NCBI RefSeq assembly: GCF_014218255.1
Contig: NZ_AP021872.1
Span: 868,001-932,000 of the forward strand
DNA length: 64,000 nucleotides
Direction: 5' to 3'
Origin: Mycoavidus sp. B2-EB
GTDB taxonomy: Bacteria > Pseudomonadota > Gammaproteobacteria > Burkholderiales > Burkholderiaceae
How positions within the stretch are numbered: position 1 is the first letter of the stretch; the number at the start of each line of letters is the position of its first letter. Positions 1-9,635 of the stretch are shown piece after piece. The translations under genes were made by a program, and so were the position numbers. Below the pieces are notes generated by a model, which saw nothing but the letters and a program-made list of their open reading frames with translations, was not told the DNA's origin and made no database searches.

Positions 1-1021
1 TTCGGTTTTACTGGCGCTACGCGCGATCGCGCCTGCTCAGCAGCAGATTGCTTGTGCTCATTATTACAATTCAGAGGTCGGGTCGTCTAACGAGCTTGAA
101 CATGCTCGTCGCGTCGCCCAAAGCGTGGGAGCTCAGCTTGGTGAAATCGACACGGACGTTTTGTCGTTCGCACCGGTTAAACATCTCCCGCGAGTTGCAA
201 AGCCGCATATCCGATATTGCTTGCTCGCATTTAATCAGCATTTTGCGAGCCGGCTCGAGGAGCGTGAAAACAGTGTTCTGATTAGTGGGCATGGCGGGGA
301 TTCGTTATTTCTTGCCCCCCCACCTTTTGGCGTGCTGGCGGATGCAATGCTTACGCTGCGCTGGCAACAGCTGTATCGGATTGCGCTTAATTTAGCGTTA
401 ATTCGCAGAGCATCGCTGCTCCATATTGCGGGGCAGGCCATCAAGGCGGCATTTTCGGCTGATCCTTCTGAGGGGGTGAGCGGCACCTTCGGGTTAATGT
501 CTAAGGCGGCTGAACTCAAGCCATTGGATGGCCGGTCCCATTTGCACCCGTTTATGCAAAAGACGAAGATTCGCCTGCCTGGCAAGCTATACCAATTATT
601 TCTCGCCTATTTGTCGCTAGATGATGTAAGAACGCCGGCACATCCATTCAAAAAGGGGACACATTATCCCTTTCTGTGTCAGCCAATGGTCGAATTTGCG
701 CTGTCGATACCCAGCTATCGGCATTTTGACGGTCCTCATAATCGAATTATCGTGCGGCAATCTGTCTCCGAGGCAACCGGCTATGCGCATCTTTGGCGGC
801 GCAACAAAGGAGAAACCTCTGGCATTGATTTGCTCGGCATACGCCAACATAAGGAACATGTGATGGCGCACTGTCTCGAAGGTTTTCTGGTCAGGCAAGG
901 GTATATCGACCCGATTAAAACTCATGCGGCAATCCAGGAAAGTTGCAAAGGCCGTAGTGAATATTTCATGGATATTCTTCATCTTTATGCAGCAGAACTC
1001 TTTATTCAAGGATGGCAATAG
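1..1021 (+). CDS. Asparagine-synthetase-like lasso-peptide cyclase (C protein), 5' end outside window
   Basis: The reading frame is open from base 2 and has no start inside the window. The first residues read SVLLALRA, which fits the stretch just after the SGG-DSS pyrophosphate motif of the asparagine synthetase fold, so the N-terminal part is missing. SGHGGDSLF at about bases 282-308 matches the second ATP-site loop. The following residues (LAPPP) are more like lasso-peptide cyclases, such as CapC of capistruin, than like asparagine synthetase (ELFGGY). The stop lies 3 bases before the start of an ABC exporter, as in capC-capD/mcjC-mcjD gene pairs. Inferred role: ATP-dependent formation of the macrolactam ring on a lasso precursor. 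The precursor and B-protease genes would lie upstream. The alternative is an asparagine-synthetase homologue of another peptide pathway. Confidence 0.72.
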   Translation, partial: SVLLALRAIAPAQQQIACAHYYNSEVGSSNELEHARRVAQSVGAQLGEIDTDVLSFAPVKHLPRVAKPHIRYCLLAFNQHFASRLEERENSVLISGHGGDSLFLAPPPFGVLADAMLTLRWQQLYRIALNLALIRRASLLHIAGQAIKAAFSADPSEGVSGTFGLMSKAAELKPLDGRSHLHPFMQKTKIRLPGKLYQLFLAYLSLDDVRTPAHPFKKGTHYPFLCQPMVEFALSIPSYRHFDGPHNRIIVRQSVSEATGYAHLWRRNKGETSGIDLLGIRQHKEHVMAHCLEGFLVRQGYIDPIKTHAAIQESCKGRSEYFMDILHLYAAELFIQGWQ

Positions 1022-1024
1022 CCC

Positions 1025-2821
1025 ATGAAATTACGCAAAGTTCCTAAAGTTTTCAAGGTGCTGGGTTTTTTGCTGCGTTGCTTATGGACGCATGAGCGTT
1101 ATGCGCGCTGGCAAGTGGTGGCCGCCACCGGGTGTACTGGATTTTCAATTGGCTTGGCTGTGGTGACGCCGGTACTGCTTAAATTACTGATTGACGATTT
1201 TTCGAATTTATCGACCTCATCCATCACCGCTTATCTGTTGTGCGTCGCTTATGGTTGCGCGTGGTTTTTCTCGCAGGCGTTGCGGCGTGGCGAGCAATAT
1301 CTGGTGACGGCAATCAATGAGCGCATTAAACGGTCAATCACCATCAATTATGTGAGTCAGGTGCTCGGCCGTTCTGCGGCTGCGCTGAGTGAGCACCAAA
1401 GCGGTGCTTCGGCGAGCGAGGCGAGCCGCGCCCAAGACAGCGTGATGCGTGCTCTGCTTGGGATTTTTTGGCATATTGCGCCGCTTTGCATTGAAATCGG
1501 CTTAGCCTGCATTGTCGTGTTTTCGATGTTTGGCGCGGTTTATGCTTTGGTCTTATTTGGCTTTTTATCCGCTTATCTGTATTCCACGACCCTCACGATT
1601 TCATATTATACAGGCTTACAACGTAAGAAAAATCTGGCCTCGGACCGCGCTTCAACGTTGCTGATTGATACCCTCACGCATGCCGATACGGCCAAAGCTT
1701 TTGCAAATGAAGCGGGTGAACTGGGACAGCTTGACCGAGTTTACCAAGCCCGAGAACAAGCGAGTGTCCAGCTTGCTCGCAAAATGGAAATCTTTGGCGT
1801 GCTGCAATTACTGATTGTTGGCATTGGACTCACGACGTTGACGAGTCTGGCATGCCGGGATATTTTTGCAGATCGGCTTACCGTGGGTGACTTCGCGCTT
1901 TTAAATGGTTATCTGTTGCAATTCACCCTGCCATTGAGTTCTTTTGGCTATGCAATTCGTGAAGCACGGCTTGGTTTATTCAATCTCGAAGAGCTGCTGG
2001 ATAAATTGACTACGCGCTGGGATTTCAACGCGACTAGCCATGCGCTATTTGAGCGAGCACCTTCGATTCAATTTAAGCATGCGAGTTTTAGCCATACCCC
2101 GGGCCAATACGTTTTGCGAGATGCTAGTTTTTCCGTTCCAGCGGGTGCCTTTTGTGCGATTGTTGGCCCGACTGGCGCAGGCAAGTCTACCTTGATGAAA
2201 CTATTGTTGCGGTTGTATTCTCTTGAAAGCGGAGAGATTTTGATTGATAGTCGACCGATTGCATCGTTTTCTGAGGCAAGGTTGCGCCAATCGGTCAGCT
2301 ACGCCACGCAGGATGCGCATTTGTTAGACCGCTCACTCCGCGAAAATATCTGTTTTGCTTGTCCGCAGGCATCTGATGCAGAACTTGCGCGGGCCATCAG
2401 CACAGCGGCGCTCACGCCCGTCATTACGGCGGCAAAGGCTGGGCTAGAAACTCAAATCGGTGAGCGAGGCAATAAACTTTCAGGGGGAGAGCGGCAGCGT
2501 GTTACGCTGGCCCGCGCCCTTCTGAGGCAAAGTCACTTGCTCCTTTTGGACGAACCCACAGCCGCGCTCGATGGGCAAACTGAAGCAACAATTTTCAAGC
2601 ATTTGCATGAACGTTATCGTCAAACCACCCGACTGATCATCGCCCATCGTCTGTCAGCCATTCAACATGCGGATTTGATCTTAGTTTTAAAAGATGGCGT
2701 GATTGCGGAGCAAGGCACGCATGATGGTTTGTTGGAGAAAAATAGCATCTATGCAAGCCTTTGGCATAAACAGGTTGGGACGCCTATGACTGAGCGGCGT
2801 CAAGTCAGTGCTGTGCTTTGA
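1025..2821 (+). CDS. ABC exporter (TMD-NBD fusion), probable lasso-peptide export/immunity protein
   Basis: This is a 598-residue half-transporter of the exporter type. An N-terminal membrane domain with several hydrophobic segments covers about residues 25-320. The nucleotide-binding domain has Walker A GPTGAGKST (about 381-389), signature LSGGERQR (about 485), Walker B LLLLDEPTAALD (about 506) and the IIAHRLS switch histidine. The size and fused layout match McjD/CapD-type exporters. It starts 3 bases after the cyclase stop, with AAGGA in the end of the upstream gene as a possible ribosome site, so translation is probably coupled. Inferred role: export of the mature lasso peptide and self-immunity. 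MsbA-like lipid export is less likely because a separate msbA starts at 63514. Confidence 0.8.
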   Translation: MKLRKVPKVFKVLGFLLRCLWTHERYARWQVVAATGCTGFSIGLAVVTPVLLKLLIDDFSNLSTSSITAYLLCVAYGCAWFFSQALRRGEQYLVTAINERIKRSITINYVSQVLGRSAAALSEHQSGASASEASRAQDSVMRALLGIFWHIAPLCIEIGLACIVVFSMFGAVYALVLFGFLSAYLYSTTLTISYYTGLQRKKNLASDRASTLLIDTLTHADTAKAFANEAGELGQLDRVYQAREQASVQLARKMEIFGVLQLLIVGIGLTTLTSLACRDIFADRLTVGDFALLNGYLLQFTLPLSSFGYAIREARLGLFNLEELLDKLTTRWDFNATSHALFERAPSIQFKHASFSHTPGQYVLRDASFSVPAGAFCAIVGPTGAGKSTLMKLLLRLYSLESGEILIDSRPIASFSEARLRQSVSYATQDAHLLDRSLRENICFACPQASDAELARAISTAALTPVITAAKAGLETQIGERGNKLSGGERQRVTLARALLRQSHLLLLDEPTAALDGQTEATIFKHLHERYRQTTRLIIAHRLSAIQHADLILVLKDGVIAEQGTHDGLLEKNSIYASLWHKQVGTPMTERRQVSAVL

Positions 2822-2963
2822 ATTATCGCCTCAGAATTTAAAGTTCAAACGAACCGCCAATTTTCTCACGCTAGATGAGGGAGAGAGAGTCTACGGGCGA
2901 GGAAATTTCCATCATTAAATAAAATGAAAGTGATTCATTAAGCACCAGACGGGCATCCGTATA

Positions 2964-2982
2964 GCGGCTTTCACTAAGCCGC
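2964..2982. repeat. Perfect 7-bp hairpin in the exporter-dcd gap
   Basis: GCGGCTT and AAGCCGC flank a 5-base loop. No T-run follows, so it is at most a weak or Rho-assisted terminator or an mRNA structure before dcd. The rest of the gap 2822-3030 shows nothing else I can name. Confidence 0.4.
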
Positions 2983-3030
2983 AACAATCAAGTAAAATGA
3001 TCTCTTTTACTTCTCTTCTCAGCACATCGA

Positions 3031-3600
3031 ATGACAATTAAATCCGACCAATGGATTCGGCGCATGGCCGAAACGCATAAGATGATCGAGCCGTTTTCAG
3101 CACACCAGATTCGTACCGATGAACACGGCAAAAAAATTGTCAGTTATGGTACGTCAAGCTATGGCTACGATATTCGGTGTGCGGACGAATTTAAAATCTT
3201 CACCAATATCAACTCAACCATTGTCGATCCGAAAAATTTCGATGAAAAGTCGTTTGTTGATTTTAAAGGTGACGTGTGTATTATTCCGCCCAATTCATTT
3301 GCGCTGGCGCGTACGGTTGAATATTTTCGGATTCCACGCAGTGTCTTGACGGTTTGCTTAGGCAAATCGACCTATGCACGCTGTGGCATTATCGTTAATG
3401 TGACGCCGTTTGAGCCAGAATGGGAAGGTTTTGTGACGCTGGAGTTTTCTAATACGACACCGCTGCCCGCCAAGATTTACGCTAATGAAGGCGTGGCGCA
3501 GGTATTATTTTTTGAGAGCGACGAGGTATGTGAAGTTTCATATCGTGATCGTGACGGAAAATATCAAGGGCAAAGCGGTGTGACTTTGCCCAAAACTTGA
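3031..3600 (+). CDS. dcd: dCTP deaminase
   Basis: The enzyme deaminates dCTP to dUTP, the first step towards dTMP when dUTPase follows. The 189-residue protein has the usual length for the proteobacterial enzyme and is collinear with it. Segments include [13 protein letters not shown] near residue 45, [10 protein letters not shown] near 95, and [19 protein letters not shown] at about 112-130, which holds the catalytic-site region with the conserved Arg and Glu. It ends [13 protein letters not shown]. The ATG at 3031 gives the family's usual N-terminus ([13 protein letters not shown]). I see no strong ribosome site. The decarboxylase downstream is on the same strand with a 123-base gap. Confidence 0.97.
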   Translation: MTIKSDQWIRRMAETHKMIEPFSAHQIRTDEHGKKIVSYGTSSYGYDIRCADEFKIFTNINSTIVDPKNFDEKSFVDFKGDVCIIPPNSFALARTVEYFRIPRSVLTVCLGKSTYARCGIIVNVTPFEPEWEGFVTLEFSNTTPLPAKIYANEGVAQVLFFESDEVCEVSYRDRDGKYQGQSGVTLPKT

Positions 3601-3723
3601 TCGCTTAAGGCGCGGCTTTGGCCGCTGATGTTTGAGCAAAATGCTGTGTGCTTGCTATGCTGGGCAGATATCTTTGTATGCAGGTCTGGCAATTCTCTAC
3701 CCCGTCTTTGAGAAACCCCTTTA

Positions 3724-5997
3724 ATGAAATTCCGTTTTCCCGTCGTTATTATCGATGAAGATTTTCGCTCCGAAAACATTTCGGGCTCTGGTATTCGTGC
3801 ACTGGCTGAGGCGATTGAAGGCGAGAGCATGGAGGTACTTGGCTTAACCAGTTACGGTGATCTGACCTCATTTGCGCAGCAATCAAGCCGTGCCTCGTGT
3901 TTCATTCTTTCGATTGATGATGATGAAATCAGCGCTAACGGCGTGGATGAAAATGGCGAAATTGTGCATGCCTTGATTGCCTTGCGCGCTTTCATTGCCG
4001 AAGTGCGCCGGCGTAATGCGGATCTGCCGATTTTTTTATACGGTGAGACGCGCACTTCGCGCCATATTCCAAACGATATTCTGCGTGAGCTGCATGGTTT
4101 TATTCATATGTTTGAAGACACGCCGGAGTTTGTCGCGCGCCATATTGTGCGCGAGGCGAAAAGCTACCTGAATTCGCTCGCGCCACCGTTTTTTCGCGCG
4201 CTGACTCATTATGCGGAAGATAGTTCATATTCATGGCATTGCCCAGGGCATTCAGGGGGCGTGGCCTTTTTAAAGAGCCCAATTGGTCAGATGTTCCATC
4301 AGTTTTTTGGTGAAAACATGCTGCGCGCCGATGTTTGCAACGCCGTTGATGAATTAGGCCAGTTACTCGATCATACGGGGCCAGTTGCTGCCTCAGAGCA
4401 TAATGCCGCGCGCATTTTTAGTGCGGATCACGTGTTCTTTGTCACGAATGGCACATCGACTTCTAATAAGATTGTTTGGCATGCAACCGTTGCCCCCAAT
4501 GATATTGTCTTGGTTGACCGTAATTGTCATAAGTCGATCTTACACGCTATTACAATGACCGGCGCGATCCCCGTGTTTTTGACGCCTACGCGAAATCACT
4601 ACGGCATTATTGGCCCCATTCCACGGGATGAATTTAAACCAGAAAATATTCGCCGCAAGATTGAAGCCAACCCGTTTGCACGTGAGGTCCTTAAGCAAAA
4701 TCCGCTAGTACGGCCACGCATCTTGACCATCACCCAGAGCACCTATGATGGGGTGGTGTACAACGTTGAAATGATTAAAGAGCTGCTTGGAGATCTACTG
4801 GATACGTTGCATTTTGACGAAGCTTGGTTGCCCCATGCAGAGTTCCATCCTTTTTATCGGGATATGCATGCCATCGGGGCAGGTCGCGCTCGCACCGGCG
4901 CACTGGTTTTTGCGACACATTCAACGCATAAATTGCTGGCCGGAATTTCGCAAGCATCGCAAATTGTCGTGCAAGATTCGGAGCACTGTTCTTTCGATCG
5001 ACATCGCTTTAACGAAGCTTATTTGATGCACACTTCAACCAGCCCACAATACGCGATCATCGCCTCCTGCGATGTGGCTGCTGCGATGATGGAGCCGCCT
5101 GGTGGCACGGCGCTGGTTGAGGAGTCGATTGCCGAGGCGCTGGATTTTCGTCGCGCGATGCGCAAAGTGGGTGCTGATTATGGCGCGGATTGGTGGTTTG
5201 AAGTGTGGGGGCCAGAAGCCTTAGCAGAAGAGGGCATTGGCGACCGTGAAGATTGGATGCTAGCGCCGCATGATCGCTGGCATGGCTTTGGCGAGCTAGC
5301 CGAAGGTTTTAATATGTTAGACCCCATCAAGGCGACAATTATCACGCCTGGATTGAATGTAGAGGGAGACTTTGGCGCAAGCGGCATTCCGGCAGCGATC
5401 GTGACCCGTTATCTGGCCGAACATGGGATTATTGTTGAAAAAACTGGGCTCTATTCTTTTTTCATCATGTTTACGATTGGCATTACCAAAGGCCGATGGA
5501 ATAGCATGGTGACCGAGCTCCAGCAATTTAAGGATGATTACGATAATAATCAGCCACTATGGCGTATCTTGCCCGAATTTGTCGCGCATTATCCGGCGTA
5601 TGAAAGAGTCGGCTTGCGTGATTTGTGCCAACAGATCCACACCGTCTATAAGTCAAACGATGTGGCACGCATGACCACCGAGATGTATCTATCCAATATG
5701 GAACCGGCGATGAAGCCGGCAGATGCGTTTGCCAAACTCGCCCATCGCGAGATTGATCGGGTTCCGATTGATGAGTTAGAAGGCCGCGTCACGAGCGTAT
5801 TATTAACGCCTTATCCACCAGGCATTCCGCTGCTTATTCCAGGCGAGCGTTTTAACCGTGCAATTGTCCGTTATTTACAATTTGCGCGTGAGTTTAATCA
5901 GCATTTCCCAGGTTTTTATACGGATATTCATGGCCTGGTGACTGAGGTTGTCGATGGGCGCGCAGTCTATTTTGTCGATTGCGTGCGCGATTCATGA
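3724..5997 (+). CDS. PLP-dependent arginine/lysine/ornithine decarboxylase, large form
   Basis: This is a 757-residue fold-type I basic amino-acid decarboxylase of the AdiA/LdcC/SpeF size class. The N-terminal wing (receiver-like) domain covers about residues 1-130. The substrate-loop motif WHCPGHSGGVAF lies near 173-184. The PLP site has HFDEAW (about 364) and ATHSTHKLLAG (about 398-408), with the Schiff-base lysine in STHK. The C-terminal domain carries the conserved PYPPGIPLLIPGE near 698. Close Burkholderia proteins of this length are annotated as arginine decarboxylases, but sequence alone does not fix the substrate. Possible roles are polyamine supply or acid resistance. The start follows CCCCTTTA without a clear Shine-Dalgarno sequence. 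It converges on argH across a strong hairpin. Confidence 0.9.
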   Translation: MKFRFPVVIIDEDFRSENISGSGIRALAEAIEGESMEVLGLTSYGDLTSFAQQSSRASCFILSIDDDEISANGVDENGEIVHALIALRAFIAEVRRRNADLPIFLYGETRTSRHIPNDILRELHGFIHMFEDTPEFVARHIVREAKSYLNSLAPPFFRALTHYAEDSSYSWHCPGHSGGVAFLKSPIGQMFHQFFGENMLRADVCNAVDELGQLLDHTGPVAASEHNAARIFSADHVFFVTNGTSTSNKIVWHATVAPNDIVLVDRNCHKSILHAITMTGAIPVFLTPTRNHYGIIGPIPRDEFKPENIRRKIEANPFAREVLKQNPLVRPRILTITQSTYDGVVYNVEMIKELLGDLLDTLHFDEAWLPHAEFHPFYRDMHAIGAGRARTGALVFATHSTHKLLAGISQASQIVVQDSEHCSFDRHRFNEAYLMHTSTSPQYAIIASCDVAAAMMEPPGGTALVEESIAEALDFRRAMRKVGADYGADWWFEVWGPEALAEEGIGDREDWMLAPHDRWHGFGELAEGFNMLDPIKATIITPGLNVEGDFGASGIPAAIVTRYLAEHGIIVEKTGLYSFFIMFTIGITKGRWNSMVTELQQFKDDYDNNQPLWRILPEFVAHYPAYERVGLRDLCQQIHTVYKSNDVARMTTEMYLSNMEPAMKPADAFAKLAHREIDRVPIDELEGRVTSVLLTPYPPGIPLLIPGERFNRAIVRYLQFAREFNQHFPGFYTDIHGLVTEVVDGRAVYFVDCVRDS

Positions 5998-6000
5998 TGC

Positions 6001-6024
6001 GCTCTCCGCTGTGCGGCGGAGAGC
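6001..6024. terminator. Hairpin between convergent decarboxylase and argH genes
   Basis: GCTCTCCGC and GCGGAGAGC form a perfect 9-bp stem with a 6-base loop. It starts 3 bases after the decarboxylase stop and 8 bases from the argH stop, so it probably ends transcription in both directions. No long T-run follows on either side. Confidence 0.6.
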
Positions 6025-6031
6025 AGGTTAG

Positions 6032-7444
6032 TTAAGTTGTATAGAGCGCCTTGCGTGCGGCATTGAGTGCCTGTTGGACTTGTTCCGGCGCGGTGCCGCC
6101 CGGATGTTGGCGGCTTGCTACGGAGCCCTCAAGCGTCAAGTAGCTAAATACTTCAGGTTCGATGAGCCCTGCGTGGGTGGGCAAGATACTGCGTAACTCA
6201 TCTAGGGTAAGATCGGTCAGGTTACAACTGCGCTCAATACAAATCCGTACGGTATGCGCGACGGCCTCATGCGCATCACGGAATGGTACGCCGCGCTTGA
6301 CCAAATAATCCGCTAAATCAGTGGCGGTGGCATACCCTTGTAACGCTGCTGCACGCATGGCTTCGGGCTTAACTTGAATGCCGGCAACCATGTTTGCAAA
6401 GATGCGTAAAGTATCGACCAAAGTGTCAACGGTATCAAAAAGAGGTTCTTTGTCTTCCTGATTGTCTTTGTTATAGGCCAGAGGTTGCCCTTTGACGATG
6501 GTTAATAACGCGATCAAGTGGCCATTGACGCGACCGGTTTTGCCGCGCACCAGCTCGGGAATATCGGGATTTTTCTTTTGCGGCATGATGGACGAGCCGG
6601 TACAAAAACGGTCCGGCAAATCAATAAAAGCCACACGCGGGTTCATCCAAAACACCAATTCTTCAGATAAACGCGAGAGGTGCGTCATAATTAGAGCGGC
6701 CACTGACACAAATTCAATAACAAAGTCTCGATCAGAGACGGCATCGAGAGAATTTGCGCACAATTGATTAAAGCCAAGTAATTTGGCAACCCGCTGCCGT
6801 TTAATCGGATAGCTGGTGCCCGCTAGAGCTGCTGCGCCTAAGGGCAGGGTGTTAACGCGTTTGCGGCAATCCAGTAAACGTTCGCTATCGCGCGCCAACA
6901 TTTCAACGTAAGCCAGTAAATGGTGGCCGAAAGTGACCGGCTGAGCCACTTGTAAATGTGTAAAGCCAGGCAAAATCGTAGCCACGTGCGGTTCGGCAAG
7001 CTCAATCAGAACTCGCCGCAGCTCGATCAGCAATGGATGGATTTGATCTATTTCACCGCGTAGCCAGAGCCGCATGTCAGTTGCAACTTGATCATTGCGC
7101 GAGCGGCCAGTATGTAAACGTTTGCCCGCATCGCCAATCAGTGTGGTAAGACGCGCTTCAATATTTAAGTGAACGTCTTCTAAAGCAATCTGCCAGTTAA
7201 ATTCACCACGCTCTATTTCGCCACGGATTTGCGTCATCCCACGCTTAATGTCGTTAAAGTCGTCTAGGCTAATGATCGCGCATTCCGCCAGCATAGTGGC
7301 ATGCGCAAGCGAGGCTTCAATATCGACGAGAGCCAGTCTTTTATCAAAAAAAACGGATGCAGTGTAACGCTGTACAAGTTCGGGTAACGGTTCAGAAAAA
7401 CGAGCCGACCACGCTTCGACTTTTTTATCAAGTTGAGAGGTCAT
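6032..7444 (-). CDS. argH: Argininosuccinate lyase
   Basis: It splits argininosuccinate into arginine and fumarate, the last step of arginine synthesis. The protein has the fumarase/aspartase-superfamily motif [12 protein letters not shown] and the family segments [12 protein letters not shown] and [12 protein letters not shown]. The frame is open further upstream to an ATG at 7582. The ATG at 7444 gives the usual family start ([13 protein letters not shown]) and about 470 residues, the normal length; the extra 46 residues upstream do not look like the family. No good Shine-Dalgarno sequence precedes 7444. This is a single-gene unit. Confidence 0.95.
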   Translation of the reverse strand: MTSQLDKKVEAWSARFSEPLPELVQRYTASVFFDKRLALVDIEASLAHATMLAECAIISLDDFNDIKRGMTQIRGEIERGEFNWQIALEDVHLNIEARLTTLIGDAGKRLHTGRSRNDQVATDMRLWLRGEIDQIHPLLIELRRVLIELAEPHVATILPGFTHLQVAQPVTFGHHLLAYVEMLARDSERLLDCRKRVNTLPLGAAALAGTSYPIKRQRVAKLLGFNQLCANSLDAVSDRDFVIEFVSVAALIMTHLSRLSEELVFWMNPRVAFIDLPDRFCTGSSIMPQKKNPDIPELVRGKTGRVNGHLIALLTIVKGQPLAYNKDNQEDKEPLFDTVDTLVDTLRIFANMVAGIQVKPEAMRAAALQGYATATDLADYLVKRGVPFRDAHEAVAHTVRICIERSCNLTDLTLDELRSILPTHAGLIEPEVFSYLTLEGSVASRQHPGGTAPEQVQQALNAARKALYTT

Positions 7445-7735
7445 TGAGATCGCAAATAGAGAGGGAAGGCTAGCTAGCCCGACAAACTTCAAAAGTTGCT
7501 GAATTATAGCAAGAGCTTGGCGGGAGTGAAAAATAGGCCAGTTTGGCACTCTAAGGCGAATGCACGCTCCTAGGCGGGTCAAACTGGCTTAATTTAACTT
7601 GTAATTTAAAGTCGTTAATTTATGATAGTTAAATTTCTTTTAAACTAGTATCTAAAACCGCTAATGGATTTTTTAAAGTCTGTCGGCTTATTATATTATT
7701 GATCCGGAAATTTATTTAAGGTTTCCATCACGGAA

Positions 7736-8653
7736 TCATTCATTAGCAACTCTGAGCGCTTTAATTTTATCGTCAGAAAGTTGCGTGACTTGTTTAATAA
7801 AATCGAGCTTTGTGCCGCAGGCTAGTAGATTTTTAGCAATTTCAAGCGCAGCCTCTTGCCAACCTTTTTGCTGCCCTTCTTGTAACCCTTCTTGACGTCC
7901 CTCTTCAATTAAATATTGTGCAGCAGACATAATATCCTCCTGATAATGTGGTGAGATGTTAATCATAGATTGGACAAATTGCTTGTCGATTCCTCGACTT
8001 TCATTTGCTAGATAATATAGCAATCCTCTTCTTTTTTCAACTGAGAGAGGATAACGCTCAAAGAGCTCAAATATTTTAGGCGCAAGCTGCGTTAGCTCCC
8101 AACGGTGGATGTACTTTTGCGCTAAGCTCATGGCTGCGCAACGCTTATGGGTTATCAACACCTCGTCTGGTATCGCTGATAAATCAATCAGTTGAATTGA
8201 GTGAGTTAACGCAAATATTTTTTGTGCTAGTGATTGGTGTTTGAAGCATTCTAAAAGACTGAGTGGCCCTTTATAGGGGCCTATGCCCCGATTAAAAATT
8301 AATGGCACCACCACCGGTAGTAATGCATGACCTTGATTAAGGTGTTGTTTCATAATGGCGCTTTGATAACGCCATAGCTTAAAAGGTGTTAATTGACCCG
8401 CTGCGCTTTCATGTTCTAACAGAATATACGCGGGGCCTTGGCCTTTGATGGCTTGGATTGAATAGGCAATGTCACTGTAATGCTGGCTTAAATTGTCTTC
8501 AACAAATGCGCCTGGCGCGAGGGTTAAAGTATTGAAATCAAATTCTTGTTGCAAAGAATTAGGTAAATGGGTTTGTAGAAATTCTCTGGCAATCTCTACA
8601 TCCATCAGAAATAACTTGCATAAGGCGTCATGCGGCATGGATAAAGCATTCAT
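7736..8653 (-). CDS. Rpn family (YhgA-like, Transposase_31) PD-(D/E)XK recombination-promoting nuclease
   Basis: This 305-residue protein has the typical Rpn layout. PHDALCKLFL near the N-terminus is followed by the nuclease core with an acidic residue in SDIAY (about 61) and ILLEHES (about 78); the usual form is EHQS, so Gln is replaced by Glu here. The conserved LPVVVPLIFNRG segment comes next. A C-terminal tail carries EEGRQEGLQEGQQKGWQ repeats, which are common in this family. Known Rpn proteins are endonucleases that promote RecA-independent recombination. Flanking DNA on both sides (7583-7735, 8654-8792) is AT-rich and has no gene. No ribosome site is clear; the ATG at 8638 (MPHDAL) is an alternative start. 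Confidence 0.85.
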   Translation of the reverse strand: MNALSMPHDALCKLFLMDVEIAREFLQTHLPNSLQQEFDFNTLTLAPGAFVEDNLSQHYSDIAYSIQAIKGQGPAYILLEHESAAGQLTPFKLWRYQSAIMKQHLNQGHALLPVVVPLIFNRGIGPYKGPLSLLECFKHQSLAQKIFALTHSIQLIDLSAIPDEVLITHKRCAAMSLAQKYIHRWELTQLAPKIFELFERYPLSVEKRRGLLYYLANESRGIDKQFVQSMINISPHYQEDIMSAAQYLIEEGRQEGLQEGQQKGWQEAALEIAKNLLACGTKLDFIKQVTQLSDDKIKALRVANE

Positions 8654-8792
8654 TTTGTTGATCGACGTATCGCCCCAAGAGGTTAAGCATGCTCCACATT
8701 CTGCCGCGCCGCCTCAATCATGAATACTAGGCTAAATAGCTAATTTGCTGATGATGCAATGCTCCGTAAATCAAAAAAATCGCTATCGAGGT

Positions 8793-9602
8793 TTACCACC
8801 ACTGATAAAAGTGATGCACTGGACCTGTGCCACTTCCCACGGTCAGCTTTGCGCTATTGATCAAGGTTTGGGTTAGATACGCTTTGGCATCGCTTACTGC
8901 ATTTTCTAAATCTAGTCGTTGCGGCCTTAAGGCCGCAATAGCGGCGGATAAAGTGCACCCTGTGCCATGCGTATGAGTACTTAAAATGCGTGCGCCGCCA
9001 AGACGTGTATGATGACCATTTGCTTCAATGAGCCAATCCGGGCTGAACTCGCTGCCTAGGTGGCCGCCTTTCATCAATACTGCGCGTGCTCCTAAAGCGC
9101 ATAGCGCTTCGCCCTGGAGCACCATTTCTTCTTCGCTCGTAGCGCAGTCTTGTTCAAGTAGAGCGGCTGCCTCAGGTAGGTTGGGCGTAATCAGTTCGGC
9201 AAGTGGGATAAGTTCTGCGCGTAAAATTGCAATGGCTTCTTTATCGAGCAATGCATGCTGGCTTTTTGAGAGCAACACTGTATCAAGGATCACATGCGCG
9301 GGTTGGTAGCGGTGCAGCGCAGCTGCTACCGCCCGTACAATATCTGCCGTGGCGAGCATGCCAATCTTGACCGCATCAATCTGAATGTCGCTCAAGACAG
9401 CATCAAGCTGCGCACTTACAGATTCTGCAGTCGCTGCATAAACGCCCTGTACGCCATGCGTATTTTGTGCCGTGAGTGCCGTGATAACCGTGGTCCCATA
9501 TACCCCCAGCGCTGAAAAAGTTTTTAAATCAGCCTGTATGCCAGCGCCGCCCCCAGAATCAGAACCAGCGATAGTCAGCACATTGTGAATGGAAGTAGAC
9601 AT
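8793..9602 (-). CDS. thiD: Hydroxymethylpyrimidine/phosphomethylpyrimidine kinase
   Basis: It phosphorylates HMP and then HMP-phosphate to HMP-PP for thiamine synthesis. The 269-residue ribokinase-like protein starts [20 protein letters not shown], the family's substrate-binding signature. It has VLMKGGHL and, near the C-terminus, [14 protein letters not shown] with the anion-hole/catalytic GTGC. A clear AAGGAAG ribosome site precedes the ATG at 9602. lplT lies 33 bases upstream on the same strand, so the two may be cotranscribed. I see no TPP-riboswitch signature upstream. Confidence 0.95.
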   Translation of the reverse strand: MSTSIHNVLTIAGSDSGGGAGIQADLKTFSALGVYGTTVITALTAQNTHGVQGVYAATAESVSAQLDAVLSDIQIDAVKIGMLATADIVRAVAAALHRYQPAHVILDTVLLSKSQHALLDKEAIAILRAELIPLAELITPNLPEAAALLEQDCATSEEEMVLQGEALCALGARAVLMKGGHLGSEFSPDWLIEANGHHTRLGGARILSTHTHGTGCTLSAAIAALRPQRLDLENAVSDAKAYLTQTLINSAKLTVGSGTGPVHHFYQWW

Positions 9603-9635
9603 AAAAAGCTTCCTTTATCCGACCTTTAACAAAGT

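Noticed and set aside
6032-7582. Longer argH with 46 extra N-terminal residues
   Set aside because: The extra residues do not match the family; ATG 7444 gives the usual start and length.
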